From Plutella xylostella (Eukaryota > Arthropoda > Insecta > Lepidoptera > Plutellidae): a stretch of DNA of 64,000 bases. The notes beneath the pieces were generated by a model that saw nothing but the letters and a program-made list of their open reading frames with translations, ran no database searches and was not told the DNA's origin. Location of the stretch: positions 8,618,001-8,682,000 of the forward strand of contig NC_064009.1 in assembly GCF_932276165.1 (NCBI RefSeq), read 5' to 3'. Position 1 is the stretch's first letter, and each line of letters starts with the position of its first letter. The position numbers were made by a program, and so were the translations under genes. Below, one piece after another: positions 22,351 through 35,690 of the stretch.

Positions 22351-25300
22351 TTTTCTATAAAATTAAATGTATTTATTTTAATGTTGGTTCTTTAACATTG
22401 TAACTAGTGAGCTCACTTTACAGGACGTTTATCATCATAGTTGACTATAGGTATAGATATTGTGTCTTGGATGTATGTTTCTTTGCCGTCGGCTAGATTA
22501 CTGATAAATTCCATCCGCCAAAAACAAGTGCACGAAAAAACATCGACCACAAAAAACCTCCCAAAATGCAAAAATCCAATAAATCATGCCGTAATTCTTC
22601 AAAAAAAGTTTTACAACCAAAAAAACTCGACCAGTAATTCCGTGCTCTCAATTCAAAATCACATCACCCACCTGACATTCAATTCAGTCGCCGATTTAAC
22701 CCTTCGATTGTCGCTGCCAAAAGCTGCTGCTTCTGCGAACGCGCCGCACAATGGGCCGGTATCGCGCTCCGTACGGACATCGCACAATGGGCCGAGTCGC
22801 ACTATCGTGGGGATATTGAGGCGAAATGTCCGCGGGATGTGCAGATAGATCCGTATCCGGACTCACGGAGTCGGCTGAGATTGGCTGTTGGATTTGGCTG
22901 AGACAGGTTGGAAGGTTTAGTAGGGATACGGGTTGAGTTTCCGTATAAATTCTTGAGTATGTGACTCTTGAAAAGTAATTTCTCAACAATATGAATAAAG
23001 TTGATGACTTCGTAAGCATGTAAATATGTATTCATCGTAAACGCGCGAACTATTTCATTTTAATTTCCAATTCAACTACAACTTTTCGAATGAAGTATTG
23101 AAATTCATTGCAAAAGGTTGATATCACTATCATTATGACCACAAACGCAACTTTATGGACGAATTATTAACAAATAATTACCTGATACCGTACCATCATC
23201 CACACATTAGCTATCAATAATCCATCGCTTACCTGTAAACATCTGTCAGATGCATACAAGTTTCGTCACATTTCCAAAGCAAGCGACGCTGCATAAGGAT
23301 TGTTAATTGCTAATCTTCGGTGATGGTAGCCCCACAGAACTCGTCACATCCATACTTCCCAGGCACAGTGTAGCGCGTGGGCGTCGCAGCTCCAGTGTCG
23401 CACGACGTCCCGGCTCCCATTCAGCAGATCATATCACGCGCATCCGCTCTGCAAATATCAACATAATAGCACAGAACAGTCTACAAGTTGTCTGTTTCGT
23501 GAATCGCGGGACTGGAAACTGGGAAGCTTTCAAGGTCTTTTGCAAGTCGGAAACTTATTGTTTACGTAAATATATAGGTACGTCATGGTTGTTATGCTTT
23601 TTGATGCATTAATTTCTACATAAGTTAAAAATAAAAGTAAAGTAAAATATAAAGTAAAGTATAAAATAATAAGTCAAACTGAATAATTCTAGCCAACACA
23701 ACAGAAATAAAAGTGCGTGTGTTTTATCAAGAAAACACTTAAAATTCAGTTTTAACCTCTACGGAAGAGAAAACGGAATTTATAAAACGTAATTTAAAAA
23801 AAAAACTTTAATCATATGGTATACGTTTTATTTATATCTATAAAAGCGCACATAGAACGCGTACGAAACATTGGCATTCGCTACAATTCCCATTTCTCTC
23901 CGCACAGTGTATGGGAAAGTAAAGTCGGCGCGAGGTGCGTGGTCTGCGCACGCATTTGTCAGCCCTCAGCCAAGATTATTTGTCAACGGATTACCCGCCA
24001 GTGGACAATGGGTTAAGAACGCGTGCGCTGGACTCAGGTGCGTTTGTTACCATTTATAGTGTAAATATTGCTATTATATATTTTATAGATTTAAGATTTG
24101 AAAGCTACAATTTAATTCTAATAGTTGCTAGTGAGTGAGTAAATTTATCAGATTTAGGTATATATTGATAAATACATATATTGGATTTCGTTACTGTGTA
24201 ATGCAAACTAGCGTTTATATTATTAGCGACAAATTACGAGTAAATAGAGCTCGCCACGTACCTAGATACTCACTGCTTCCTCTAGCTTAAATTTGATACT
24301 CTACCTATAATAATAATAAATAATAATAATAAGTAGGGGTCAGCAAACATTTGCCGACCACCCTTAAACTTTGTAGTATTCTGTAGCCGCATTCTTCCTC
24401 TTTTCATAGACAATCTATCGCACCTGCATCGCGTGTACGGGTTGCATTCGACCACCCCGCCTGAGAGGTCACTGCCAAGATAACAGTCATTCAGATAAGT
24501 CCTATTAATCGAAATCGCGGCCCGACACTGAGATATGTTTGACAACGAATTATACTCACGCACACACGCGCGTTTAAGTGCATACACGCATGTTCGCTTA
24601 GCTTAGACCATTGAGGTGCGAGCTCATCGTCAATCTTGCCAGAATGGTTGGTAGTTGTTCAGTAGATACAAGGTGCAAGCCTAATCGCTACAATTTGAAC
24701 TTGTTAAATGCGAGCTGACGATGCATTTATAAATTAGGGAAATTATCCAGTCTCCACAACAATCATAAGGCATCTCACCACCGGACGTTAGCAATTAACG
24801 ATCATTAATGATTTAAGTAGTAAAAATATTTTTTACGTTTCAGCTTGTGAGATGTATTATAATATTAGGTATTATGATTTACTTACTGATTCATCATTAT
24901 CACAACGCATCACGACTCCACTGCAGAGAAGCGTCCAGAAAACGGCCACTTGAAATTCATGTGTTGATCAGTTACGATCACTGAAGGTAGCTCGACGAAG
25001 GGCGCTTACTATGTTTAAGAATAGATCAGTAATAAATATTTCGTAAAAGTAGTTGGAATACCCATGTTACCCATGCCTATATTGCAACATCAAAAGATTT
25101 TTGAAATACAATAAAAATTATAACCTACTTTGATTATCTAACAAGCACATTAATCCACTATTGCAGAGAACAAAAGAATACTTTATTGCTATCGAGACCA
25201 ACATTGACAGATCTATATTTCTTAACGTAGAGTTCATTTTTATTTAAAGGTATCACTTAATACCTGATTCAGAGTCTTGTATGATGGTGTTTTCTAAGCA

Positions 25301-25419
25301 ACTAAATCTTCTGTATCTTATTGCTTTAGAATAAAGTGTTTTTTCGAATAAGAATCTGTATATCCCTTGGCAAAGATTGAACTATATATAAAGGTATTTA
25401 TTATCTGTTTTATGAATAA
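22351..25419. other. mostly anonymous DNA
   Basis: Frames at 22441-22848 (+) and 22696-23019 (-) overlap a moderately GC-rich stretch with two copies of CGCACAATGGGCCG about 40 bp apart (near 22747 and 22786). Neither frame has a recognisable domain. A second GC-richer patch lies at about 23330-23460, another at 23860-24040. (TAA)n occurs near 24304-24332. Confidence 0.4.
24222..24260 (-). repeat. D-repeat fragment
   Basis: On the minus strand it reads GGCGAGCTC, then GTAATTTGTCGCTAAT, matching the middle of 12541-12612. Confidence 0.45.
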
Positions 25420-25674
25420 CTAGCTGTTCCCGCGCGCTTCGCTTCGCCTTAAAAAGTTTTTCCGTGGGAATTCCGGGATAAAAAGTGGCCTATGTTCTTT
25501 CCCAGGGTCTAGATCTAGACTGTATGTATACCAAATTTCATTCAAATCCGTTCAGTAGTTTTGGCGTGAAAGAGTAACAGACAGACAGACAGACAGAAAG
25601 ACAGACAGACAGACACAGTTACTTTCGCATTTATAATATTATTATAGTTAGGATTAGGATTAGGATAGTTAGGA
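25420..25674 (-). mobile_element. Helitron-like non-autonomous element, extra 5' units
   Basis: This is the reverse orientation of the 16404 family. Its 5' side (high coordinates) carries several TCCTAA/TCCTAAC units in a row instead of one. CTAG at 25420-25423 is the 3' end, and the A/T insertion rule holds. Confidence 0.82.
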
Positions 25675-26130
25675 TGTTATTTGATACGTTGCAATGAAAT
25701 GGAAATAAATTACATACTCTTGATGTGTAGTGTTTCATTGTCTTGTTATTAATAGAATTAGAACAGTTTGTTCCTAAAAGTCATAAAGATAGAAAATACT
25801 TACATGATTCAAATAATATCGATACATGCAAAAAAGCTCTCTTAATTTTTTCATATCACATATATTATATACCTATATGTGTTTGCGGTAGGGAACACTT
25901 ATCTGTTATACTTACATTTTTGCTAAGTACCTTTATTTCGTATGGGAATATACCTAATCCCCTTATCAAATCCGCATTCGCATCACATGCGAAGCAGTAT
26001 ACTCATCTTTACGCGAACACAAACAAAAGGCGCCATATTTCATTAAATTCCGCGAATACCTAATAATCTCAAATCACGATCTCATTACGGCTCCCCTTTA
26101 TCTTATAAGTATGTAGTTCTTAACAGCAGG

Positions 26131-26307
26131 TCTAGTACAGGTTTCATAGTTTGTCGAAAACTATAAAAGTTTACGTTTTCTCGCATCGCATACTAAGTGG
26201 CGCCTCTAATGGAAACTATCATGAAACTTTTGACAGATAATGTATGCAGATGACAGGAGAAAACGTAAACTTTTTTCGTTTTCATAAATAGCGAAACCCG
26301 TACTAGA
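26131..26307. mobile_element. C-family MITE, complete
   Basis: The arms are about 52 bp imperfect inverted repeats, from TCTAGTACAGGTTTC at the left to GAAACCCGTACTAGA at the right, each holding GTTTACGTTTTCTC. The centre reads GTGGCGCCTCTA and TTTTGACAGATAATG. Copies also lie at 21115-21240, 32158-32313 and 63667-63845. The target duplication is not resolved. A small frame on the minus strand is incidental. Confidence 0.8.
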
Positions 26308-26900
26308 GGGTCAGATAAATAGGTAATGCAGTTATAATACCTTAAGCATTGTTTGCAGGTTTTCTGGGCTTGCATGTACTCCCAGTTTGCAGTTACACGA
26401 AGATTTAGGTTGCGCTTACCACAATTCTATTGAGTTGAAGCAGAATTTCAAATGGTATGGCAGAGTGGTATTGGCAAATTTAGAGTGATCTGTTGGGTGT
26501 GGTATTAAAAATCGCGGCATAGAGCGACGATTACCTAGCGTGAGATTTATTAAATCTTTTCATTATAGCTTTGAATTGGCAAATTGATTCAATTAGGTAT
26601 TGCAAAATACTAAATAATAGGCAAACGTTTAAAAGAGCAAACAAATGTTCATTGCCAGAGGCGTAAATATTTTGTACCTACATACTATATTATGATCTCA
26701 GATCTCTTTGTCTAGATGCACCGATCAAAAAAACTTATTATGTCATATGAATCCTAATATTCCAACTACCAAACATTATCCCATATCAAATTATAGGGCG
26801 AAGATTGGAATGCTATTTGATTCATTACTTTTTATCGAAAACTAGTCAAGTCTTTCACCAACCTTTGTGACACTTTGTGATCTTCAACAATCCGAATTTA

Positions 26901-27040
26901 GGGGGTCACTTTGGCTTACTAAAAACGAAGTATCGGAGCAACGCTGCTAGCCACGACTCCATCTCGTTGTGATAATCGTAGTACCTAACCGAGTGCAAAA
27001 TTTTCATCGATTACTTTTTGTCAAGGTAGAGTAACCTTCC
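26901..27040. mobile_element. A-family MITE
   Basis: The left end is GGGGGTCACTTTGGC and the right end TCAAGGTAGAGTAACC. The core GCCACGACTCCATCTCGTTG matches the A family. Confidence 0.75.
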
Positions 27041-29542
27041 TCCGAGTAAGCCGCCGTTTAGATTTATGTTGGTTATTTGAATGAGTCAGATAAGGGATCT
27101 CGCGTCGGTGCGATCGCCCGCGCTACATCGATACGATCGCTCGCCCACCAGCCCGCGTCATCGTTGGCGGTATTGGATCAACTGCTATGTTCTTCTGCCA
27201 TCCTAGTACTTTTTGAGTGAACCTATGTAACGTTTTTGTAACGATTTATGGTTGTTTTTTTTTTAATTTAAGTTTCGACTCCGCTTTTCTTTTGTTGAGG
27301 TTATTTAAAAAAAAACTTTACTTAAATTGGTATATTATTCAATCTATTCATAGTATACATACCACTGAGGCTAAGTGAAAAACAAAACAACAAAAAATTA
27401 CCTACTTGACACATTTGTATGTTATTTATCATAATAAAATTATGAATTAGTCAAATTTAAATAAAGTACCATATAAATATTCTCACTGCACACCATTGTG
27501 ATTAAATACACCAAATATGAAATTATCCAAGCTTATTCAATTACTAAGACAAAATACCACCTTTTAGCACTTAGATAGAATCTTTCATGACCTACATGTA
27601 CTGACACCTACCTTGACTATAGTCTGACGTGTAAATTGTATTACGTACTATGAAATAACACTAGTTCTCACAATTATGGTCATGAGATAGTCGTGAGGTC
27701 TAACATATTGTTAGTGATTCATTCTGTTGTTTGTTCGAATTAATTGTTTGTAGGTATAGAGGTTTTAATTTGAAGAAGTGGTAGGTTGATTAACCTGTAG
27801 ATTGGGCAATGACCAAGTTAAAAGTAGTATTCATAAAGTTATAGGCTGAATATTATTATCGCGCAGACTCATGTTTTAGGTATTGCTATATATTTTAATA
27901 TTAATTATTATTATAGAAAAGTAATTTACTTCTATGTTCAAATGACTATTTAATTATGTTTATCTGACTTATCATTTTTAATCGCACTTTCGTAACGCTT
28001 CACAAAAATACCGTGGTGTTTCCAAGTGGACTAATTTCATTTTCCAAATAAAATATAATGTTGATGTATATTAATCAAAACGTAAACAAACTTATACCGA
28101 CCAAGAAACATTACCAACATAAATAAGGCATAAAGCTCACAAAAATCTTTATAAATCGTGTACCAATTAAACGTTAACTAAAGGCCAACTTCGTTATACA
28201 GTTTGGATTAATTATTTCTATTGTGAATGAATTTGATGAAAAGAACGTGTGTCCGACTCGCCTGTCAGCACATTTAGAGCTTTTGTAATATTTTATATGT
28301 AGTTATCGATAAAAATTATCGATTTTAACTGTATTATAACTCATTCATTTATTTATTACAAATATTAATGAGTAAATATTTAAGACAGAGTGGGAGTAAT
28401 AGAGCGGCATGAATTTTGCAAAGAGAGTCTTACTCAGGTAAAATCAGACAAATACCTCCTTAGGTGATCCGCCTATAATAATCTTTTGCTGCACCTCTTC
28501 TGGCTGGACTTCCGGAGGTAAAGACAAGTATTAATATGATGTAGGATATATTATATAGGTAAGAAAACCTGCACATCTTGATACTAGATGTGTACAATTA
28601 CTGCATTGTACTCATTCAAAACCGGCTATACGGCTCACAACCTGTCACATGAGTACGATTGTACAACACTATTTTAATCGAGTCACGCTTATAAAAAGAT
28701 GTTGATTGTGCTATAGGAATGTGTTGGTGCTAACTAGAGTGGTGAAAACTGTTTTCACTGTTGAACCAAAGATTTTCGTCTTCCAACTATGTACCTAATT
28801 GTTTCATTACTAATATTAATTATAATTACTGTCTACGGCTGATAAACGTTCAACATCACAGCTTCCGACAACTTTCATTTTATTAAAGCAAAATAAATAA
28901 TAATATAAATATATATAAATAATGAGTTCCATCACTACGTGATAACCCTCAATTATGAAGAGCACTCAGGAAGGGCACTCAAACACATTGGTGTTGAGGT
29001 TTTGACTTGCTGTGGGCGGCCACTCGGCCAGTGTGGGGAATAGTGTTGGGAAACCACACGGGAAAGGTTCCGGGGAAATTAAGCAAGATTTAATAGTTAG
29101 GGTGAGACATATTAAATGTTAAATGACAAAGTCATATATTTTATTGATCGTCATATCGGGTTATTAGAATTTGAAATCATAAACAGTAGGACGAAAAAGG
29201 TGACTTTGTTTTGAATACAAATTGCGCAAATTAGGAAGGTTATAATAAATGTACTAAGTATCGACTTACATTATTGCATGTGGCAGACATTACCTATGAA
29301 ATATGTGTATGCTTTCAGTTTCATTCACTTAAGCCAAACTAAAAAAAAATAGGTAATTAGTTAAGAAGTAACTTATTATTTTGCACAATAGGTATATTGA
29401 AGAAAGAAAGGTAACTCAAGGATAAGCTTACTAACTATGTATAGATTGTCTAATGAAGTATGTTTTGAAAACTATTACGTGGGTTGAGATAAAAGTGCAA
29501 TGCTTGTATTTAACATTTGAGCAATCCTCTTCGGATGATTTG
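27041..29542. other. anonymous AT-rich DNA
   Basis: A GC-richer patch with repeated CGATCG motifs lies near 27095-27175. Nothing else is recognised. There is no gene. Confidence 0.4.
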
Positions 29543-29756
29543 GCACATAGGTATATCTAGTTATTCAGTATGGTTTAGTAATAGTTATTATTATTATTAT
29601 TTAACTCTTTATTCTACAAATATTACAAATAAAAGAACAAAAGGGTGGACTTAACGCTAAAAGCATTTTCTGCCAGTCAACCCGCAGGAGGTACAGAAAA
29701 AAATAGGTAATAAGGTGCACATAGGTATATCTAGTTATTCGGTATGGTTTAGTAAT
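29543..29756 (-). mobile_element. 5'-truncated LINE tail flanked by 40-bp direct repeats
   Basis: Direct repeats at 29543-29582 and 29717-29756 (starting GCACATAGGTATATCTAG) differ by one base. Between them lies 134 bp of the LINE 3' end (minus strand), with GGGTGGACTTAACGCT and a TAATAATAATAATA tail. The repeats fit an unusually long target-site duplication made at insertion. Confidence 0.85.
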
Positions 29757-29857
29757 TATGACTTTCACAAGAAAACTGCCTACTTTTTCTTTTCTTAGTT
29801 GGTACTTTTTATAGCACAGTGGTACAGGAACGGTGCCTTGTATCTTATACAAATACA

Positions 29858-30010
29858 CAGGGTGTTGCCAAAGCGGTAAAGTAAAATTTTATAATATCCA
29901 GAAATAGGTGACTTAGGGGCTCATACTGAACCACTATATTGCTCTACGATGTTCATGAATTCGCAAAAAATTCAAATTTTCTGGCCATAGTCTACCAGTC
30001 CAGCCAACCA
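29858..30010 (+). mobile_element. B-family MITE fragment, left end only
   Basis: It begins CAGGGTGTTGCCAAAGCGG and carries GGTGACTTAGGGGCTCA and GAATTCGCAAAAAATTC, like the B-MITE interior. No right terminus is found, so it is truncated. The right boundary is approximate. Confidence 0.6.
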
Positions 30011-30392
30011 ATAACATGTTTATGGAGAAGCAAATGCTTTTATTCCTGTTATGAAAACATATCTGTAATACTTTGATCAGAAACAATAAGGATATGATAT
30101 TCTCAGAGATTACAGCTCATATTATCAGCATGCGCGCAATGCGCATGTGATATTACAAAATATTTCACTAACACCTGGCGGGATGCGCCGGTATGTGCCC
30201 AATCATTAGTGAGGGCTATTGTGTTGGCTTGTTCCACTATGATCATTGATTATGGTCACTATTAAAATTTGGAATATTTTTTAGTTGAGGATTTCAAGTT
30301 AAGCAGAACTTCTGGGCCTTTACTAACTGTACTGCATTCAGAGTACTGTGCAGCGAGCACCGGATTCGATACTATTTTCGAATCTACACGAA

Positions 30393-30508
30393 GGGTCACT
30401 TTTACCAAACGCTAAACCTATTTAAATCAAATTTTAAATACATTTTGTACTAACTGACAGACGTATGACAGGCTACTAAATACGTTTAGCGTTTGGTGAA
30501 ATTCCACC
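30393..30508. mobile_element. short MITE with AAACGCTAAAC inverted repeats
   Basis: The left arm has ACCAAACGCTAAACCTATTT and the right arm AATACGTTTAGCGTTTGGT, about 116 bp in total. There is no coding content. The family is not named. Confidence 0.75.
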
Positions 30509-31678
30509 TAACATATTGAAAAAACAATTGTCACTTTTGGAACTAACTTTGCCGTACATTTTGACAGTGACAGTTGACGATACGCAACGTAAACGGAGGT
30601 TTCGAATCCTATGCTCGCGCCACTGAATGCTGTACAGTAAGTCAAATATTATTTGAAAAATAAAAAATACAACTATAACTTGACTCTACCTAATTCAATA
30701 TCACATCGAGGAGTACTAGGACACACACAGGTTTATTTACTAAATAAAGAGCGAAAGTGGGACTGTGTCTAAAGATCAATTTGGTACATGACCAATAATG
30801 ATATTTTAGTAAACCTAAATGAAAATTCGTATTATAACAAACTTTCATTCCAGCTAAAGCTCTGTCTTCGCTTGATGATCTATATCGACCTTGATAGGTT
30901 TATGTATATAAATAAAATTATAGAATTTTATTAGACTGCATCAGACAGGCGCGACCCGCAGCAATAACAGGTCGTATAGATGCGCGAACGCGAGCCAAAG
31001 GCAATTAACGCATAAACCGATCCGCGCCTTAAACTATTGCTTTATTTGACCATTGTGCCGTAGCCATTTAATATTTATCATTCTTTTTAATCGTTATTGA
31101 TTAGTTTTCGAAGAGTTTTCTCTAATCGCATTGCACATAGTACTGTGCTAGAGATAAGATGGTACAGGACTGAAAGGGGACAAAAGAGGGAAAGTTTAAT
31201 AGTAAGTACAGGCGTAAGAAAATCTAATTACAGAAACAGCTTGAGAACTATAATACAGCTAGATTATGAACTAGAATATACATACCTCTACATATGTACT
31301 TCCATCATGACGTCCCTCAGCAGGGACGAAAGTCTTCGAGAAAATTTCTCCATTTGGCTCGAATTCACTTCAGCTCATCTGCAAATTCATGTGTAAAGCA
31401 AATAAACTTAGCGAATAACGATTTGACATAACATTTACAAAGTTCGCCAAACATTGTTGGCAAATGTTTTTGTGCTCAGCCACAGTTATAAATGTAAACA
31501 TTGTGAATGTTCGAAGCGAGCTACAAAAACTGGCCGCAAGTCTCGTGAACGCGCAAATAGTGATCGCGAGCAAAAACTTTTACATTTGCTACATGGAGTT
31601 ACGAAGAGTAGTGAGTATATAATTTACACCATTGGAGTGCAAGAGAGGAGCCACCTCACATGATGTACCATCTTTTCA
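30509..31678. other. anonymous DNA with a complex, non-repetitive stretch
   Basis: The part at about 30940-31080 is non-repetitive and includes GGCAATTAACGC, ATAAACC, CTTTATTTG and CCATTGTG, which resemble homeodomain, forkhead and Sox core sites. These cores are short and common, so a regulatory role is only a possibility. The 99-codon frame at 31097-31396 has no motif. Confidence 0.3.
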
Positions 31679-31915
31679 TTCATCATCTCAACCCATCATG
31701 CCCCATTTGCTGGGGCTCGGGTCTCCTTCCAATGAAGAAAGGGTTGTAAGCCTAGTCCTCACGCAGGCCTATTGCGGGTTGATGGACGCTAACATAAGTA
31801 ATAAACTTGTGCTGAGAGAGTTGTTCGGTGAATGGTCAACCCGACTGTCAGATGTTTACAAGCTGCCCGAGGGCCTCTGACTAGGCTTAGAGACTGCTGC
31901 TAAAACAGCAACCGG
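31679..31915 (+). mobile_element. dispersed retroposon copy (family of 8885-9095)
   Basis: It begins CATCATCTCAACCCATCATG and runs through GCTGGGGCTCGGGTCTCC, TTGTGCTGAGAGAGTTGTTC, GGTCAACCCGACTG and GCTAAAACAGCAACCGG. It is the longest of three copies. An 82-codon frame through it is incidental. Confidence 0.7.
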
Positions 31916-32157
31916 AAAAAATATTTAAAGAAATTGAAAAACCTATCTTAACTCGACATGCATCATTGGCAGTCACAAAAACTGAAGAAACATGCACAGC
32001 ACACGATTTAGTAACACTGCTGAAGCCTGTATGTTTGTTGACCGCAACGTAATGCGTAGTAATAGCAAACACACTAAATAAACCTTCATTTGGTTACTGT
32101 GAGGAGGCCCAAGTGACGTCACAAGGGCAGTCAGCAACTGACAACTTATCCTGGGCC

Positions 32158-32313
32158 TTTAGTAAAGGTTTTGCAATTGACGTAAATGAAAAAAGTTATC
32201 TGTATACATTATCTGTCAAAAGTTTCATGAAAGTTTCCAGTAGAGACGCCACTTTGTATTTGAGAAAACGTAAGCTTTTTTAGTTTTCGACAAACTATGA
32301 AACTCGTACTAGA
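32158..32313 (-). mobile_element. C-family MITE
   Basis: It contains TTATCTGTCAAAAGTTTCATG, CGCCACTTTG and AGTTTTCGACAAACTATG, the reverse of 26131-26307, and ends GTACTAGA. The far arm is more diverged. It directly abuts an E-repeat. Confidence 0.75.
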
Positions 32314-32315
32314 CG

Positions 32316-32452
32316 CCCTGACTGGCTGCCTCCCCAAGTTAACGTATGAAGGGCAGTCAGCGACTAACTTAACCCGTCTGGCTGATCCTTTCACCAAGGT
32401 GATAAACCTAAGACCTGCTCTAGTGTTTATCACCGACACGCTAAGAAGTGGA
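32316..32452 (+). repeat. E-repeat copy
   Basis: Blocks GGGCAGTCAGCGAC, TCTGGCTGATCCTTTCACC and GTTTATCACCGACACG match the E family. Confidence 0.55.
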
Positions 32453-32465
32453 TTTGTGGGTAGTA

Positions 32466-34420
32466 CCTACTTTTATTAAAAACAAAAATTGCAGTAGGTA
32501 TTCTTCACATATTTATTAATGATACGGATGTAGTGATTTAAAATTACGGTAAATCAATAGTAGGTAATCAAATCACACATTTCATCAGAATAATAAACCA
32601 CGAGAGTCAATAACACGATGGTCGTTCGATATTTAAAAATAAATCATTTACATTTCGCTACGTACAAGGAAGGGGCGTGACATCGTGAGTCGATGAGTAC
32701 AAACGTTACAATTATCGTTGTTCTAATTTCAAATTTATATCGAGACTAACATTTAATTATTTTGAATTCAAAATAGATTTTACCGTTTCTATAAATCGAT
32801 ATTTTGGTACTTGAATAAATTTATTGTTACTACCGACCGCCCAAAGTTTCACTTGATAAACATTTTCTATTTTATAATAATTATGTACATATTATTATAA
32901 TGTGAACCCAAAATTAAAAGTTTTTTACACTACATGATATGTTTAATATAAACTATGTCACAACACAGTTTTATACATACCTTTTTGTCTGTTGAAGTCA
33001 AACTTTTCGTACTGTTGTAAATCTAGGTATTAAAAGTTTTTCATAATTTTTCCTAGATTTAACGGATGATGAAATAATAAATCCTTAAAAACAAAATATG
33101 TACACCAGTTTTACTCGTTTTTCAATCCACTTGTTTGTTTTAAATGGATAATCATATGCATTAAAAGAGAAAATTATTTAAAGCAATTATAAGCTACAGT
33201 TTCTTACACAAATTTAATATTTGCTTACTCGTTTCCCTTAATTATAAGAAAAGATACAGTTATTTTAACAAGTACTCTTTTAAAATAAGGCACCAATTTG
33301 GCCATTCCATAATAATTACTTAAGTTCAACTGCAGAATTGCAGAGCACTTTATAATAAGTTTAAAATCTCGTTAACAAACCAAAATCGATCTTCTTTCAA
33401 TCTTTATAAGGTCGTTTTAATAATTGTGCAGTGAATTAACGTTCACAAACAAGATAATTCGTTTAAAAACAGTTGAAATCATTCCCCAGAAAGTGTTTAT
33501 TTCGATAACTATATTACTGTACCTAGCCCTATTCAGGACATCTCAGAGATTCCAAAGCGATAGTTAAATAAGCTAGTACAGTGGTTAAGTGAGCGGAAAC
33601 TGAGACTTGTCACATATTATTTGTGTGCAATCGCATCTGAAGTTCAATGTGTTTCTCATCCGGCTGACTTTACTACGATTCACAACTACTTTTGAATTGC
33701 AAACTTGAACTTTACCATTCTGGCACAAATTAATGAAGTGTTTACTGTAAGGGTTTCCTTGTCATCATTTCACCTTTTATAAAGCGGTTACACACTGTAC
33801 AGTGCAATAATTGTCTTAATTTTCAAAAGTTAAAAATAAAACAAAATGATTTTATTAAGCGTTTTGGAGGATATTTTCACTTTTAAACAGATTAACGAAT
33901 AATATAAAATACATACCAACTTATCACCATTTGTCTTATTTTGCAAGCGTGACAAACACGTTACGTCCAGAATCAGGACCGTCAATTCAAAGCTAAATAA
34001 ATAAATTCGCAAGCAGCGTGTTTTTGAACGGAAACCAATTCAATTATTTATTTTCACCTGACGAGCGGTCACGAGTCTCGGCGGAGAAGGTGCCGGGAAA
34101 TATTTAACTGTCACTTTGAGCTGTCACTTTCTGTATTGATGCGATTAATAGCAACGATTCCATTTATTTATAACTTATATAATATAATGTATATGATAAA
34201 TATAGATATAATAGGATAATTATCACGAATTGTAAGCGCATATGTACGTGTTGAATAACATAAACCTCCTAAATCAGACATATCGCACCAAACGAATTGT
34301 TATAAATTTATGTAGAAAATAAATGTATGAGTTGCAATGCCGCTTGTGTGAAATTCTATACCAAGAATATGTGAATGCGATGCGTTCATTGCATACGACG
34401 CCGAAAGGTGGACGCAAGCC
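32466..34420. other. anonymous AT-rich DNA
   Basis: No gene or repeat family is recognised. Around 34040-34130 there is a GC-richer, non-repetitive stretch with two CTGTCACTTT motifs about 20 bp apart. Confidence 0.4.
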
Positions 34421-34562
34421 TTTATTTATTTATTTATTTAATTCTTTATTGCACAAATATAAAATAAATGTACAAAAGGTGGGCTTAATGCTAAGAGCAT
34501 TTTCTACCAGCCAACCTACAGGAGGTACAGGAAAACTGGTACAAATATGTGCAAAAAAATAA
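34421..34562 (-). mobile_element. 5'-truncated LINE 3' end
   Basis: It has GTACAAAAGGTGGGCTTAATG, GCATTTTCTACCAGCCAACC and AGGAGGTACAGG, with a tail of TTTATTTATTTATTTA (an AAATA run on the minus strand). It is the same family as 3122-3456. Confidence 0.75.
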
Positions 34563-35566
34563 CTAACCATGAAAGATGAAATAACTAAAAACATCACTTA
34601 ATAACTTTAACTGTTCGTTTCGATACGATTGGCGCATTTGACAGTCCACGACTGACGCTCATCTAACCGGCCAATCTTTCACTCGGTGACAAATCCAGAG
34701 GGACAATTTTGACTTACTCAACATTCTCAGAATCAATACATATCTCAAAATGTAAGTTAAAGGATTAGGTAAAACGTGGCTGCGTCAATCACAGTAACTG
34801 TCAATGGATCATGAACAGTTAGCTCACATAAAATTTCTTCCAACAAATGTGTCACTTACAAATTACACACGTAATATGTTGGATTCATTTTGACTCTTTT
34901 TGGGAAATTTACTGCTAAAGACAGCGCTATTACTCTTCTCCTTACAAATACTACGCACGCGTCCGTTTTAAACTACCCTATAAACAAACCTTTACATCTG
35001 ACCATCTCTTTTATCCCCTGAGAAAAAAAAGCCAGAAGTCCTGAGAAGACGCCGAGACAAATCGCTAATTTACATATAACAAATTTCTGAGTCACGTTTC
35101 TGAGCGGAAAAACGATAAAGTTAAAGAACGATAGATGTCGCTGTATCCATTGTCGAACCTTTAGTACAGTGGCAGTTTCACTACTAGAAGGCTTTGTGAC
35201 TTTCGCTATTCTTAATACGTCCGATGTAAGAGTTAAATTTGAATGAAAGCGATGCGTATGATGTGGTTTTTACTGTACAGCAGTGGTGGAAACTCAAGTT
35301 ATAATTCTGTCTGGGGTATTTCTTCTGTTTAAAATGGTTAAACTTTGGTTTAAGATGAAATGGTTACTTACTATTTACTTAACTTCTACGGCACATTGAT
35401 GTTGAGATATTAGGATCCTCGGGTTGGATATTAATTTTTAATGCAAAAAGAATACAATATTTGACACAAAAAACAACATCAAACGTAGGTGGTACAGACA
35501 AAACATAAATAGGTAGGTACTTATAAACTTACAGATGTAGGTAGGTAACTACAATAATAATAAGAA
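34563..35566. other. anonymous DNA
   Basis: A possible E-repeat piece lies at 34640-34695 (ACGACTGACGCTCATC, then CGGTGACAAATCC). Otherwise nothing is recognised. Confidence 0.35.
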
Positions 35567-35690
35567 TATGTGGGGACATCTCACACACGGCCATCCGACC
35601 CCAAGCTAGACAGACCCTGTAATATGGGTATCGGACAGCTGATATATCTACACAAATACATAATAAGAATTCATATCAACAGCCAACAAA
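35567..35690 (-). mobile_element. 5'-truncated SINE (family of 55464-55678)
   Basis: ATATGTGGGGACATCTCACA, CACGGCCATCC and ACCCCAAGCTAG match the 3' half of the 55464-55678 SINE. The tRNA head is absent. An ATA/ATAAT-rich tail lies at the low-coordinate end. Confidence 0.75.

Noticed and set aside
22441..23035. Overlapping frames on both strands as a gene
   Set aside because: There is no domain or splice-supported structure, and the peptide is rich in low-information stretches. It is left as an open question in the gap entry.
25640..25674. Telomeric TTAGG repeats
   Set aside because: The units are TTAGGAT/TAGGAT at the 5' end of a Helitron-like copy, and the same units occur in other copies. 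They are not the insect TTAGG telomere.
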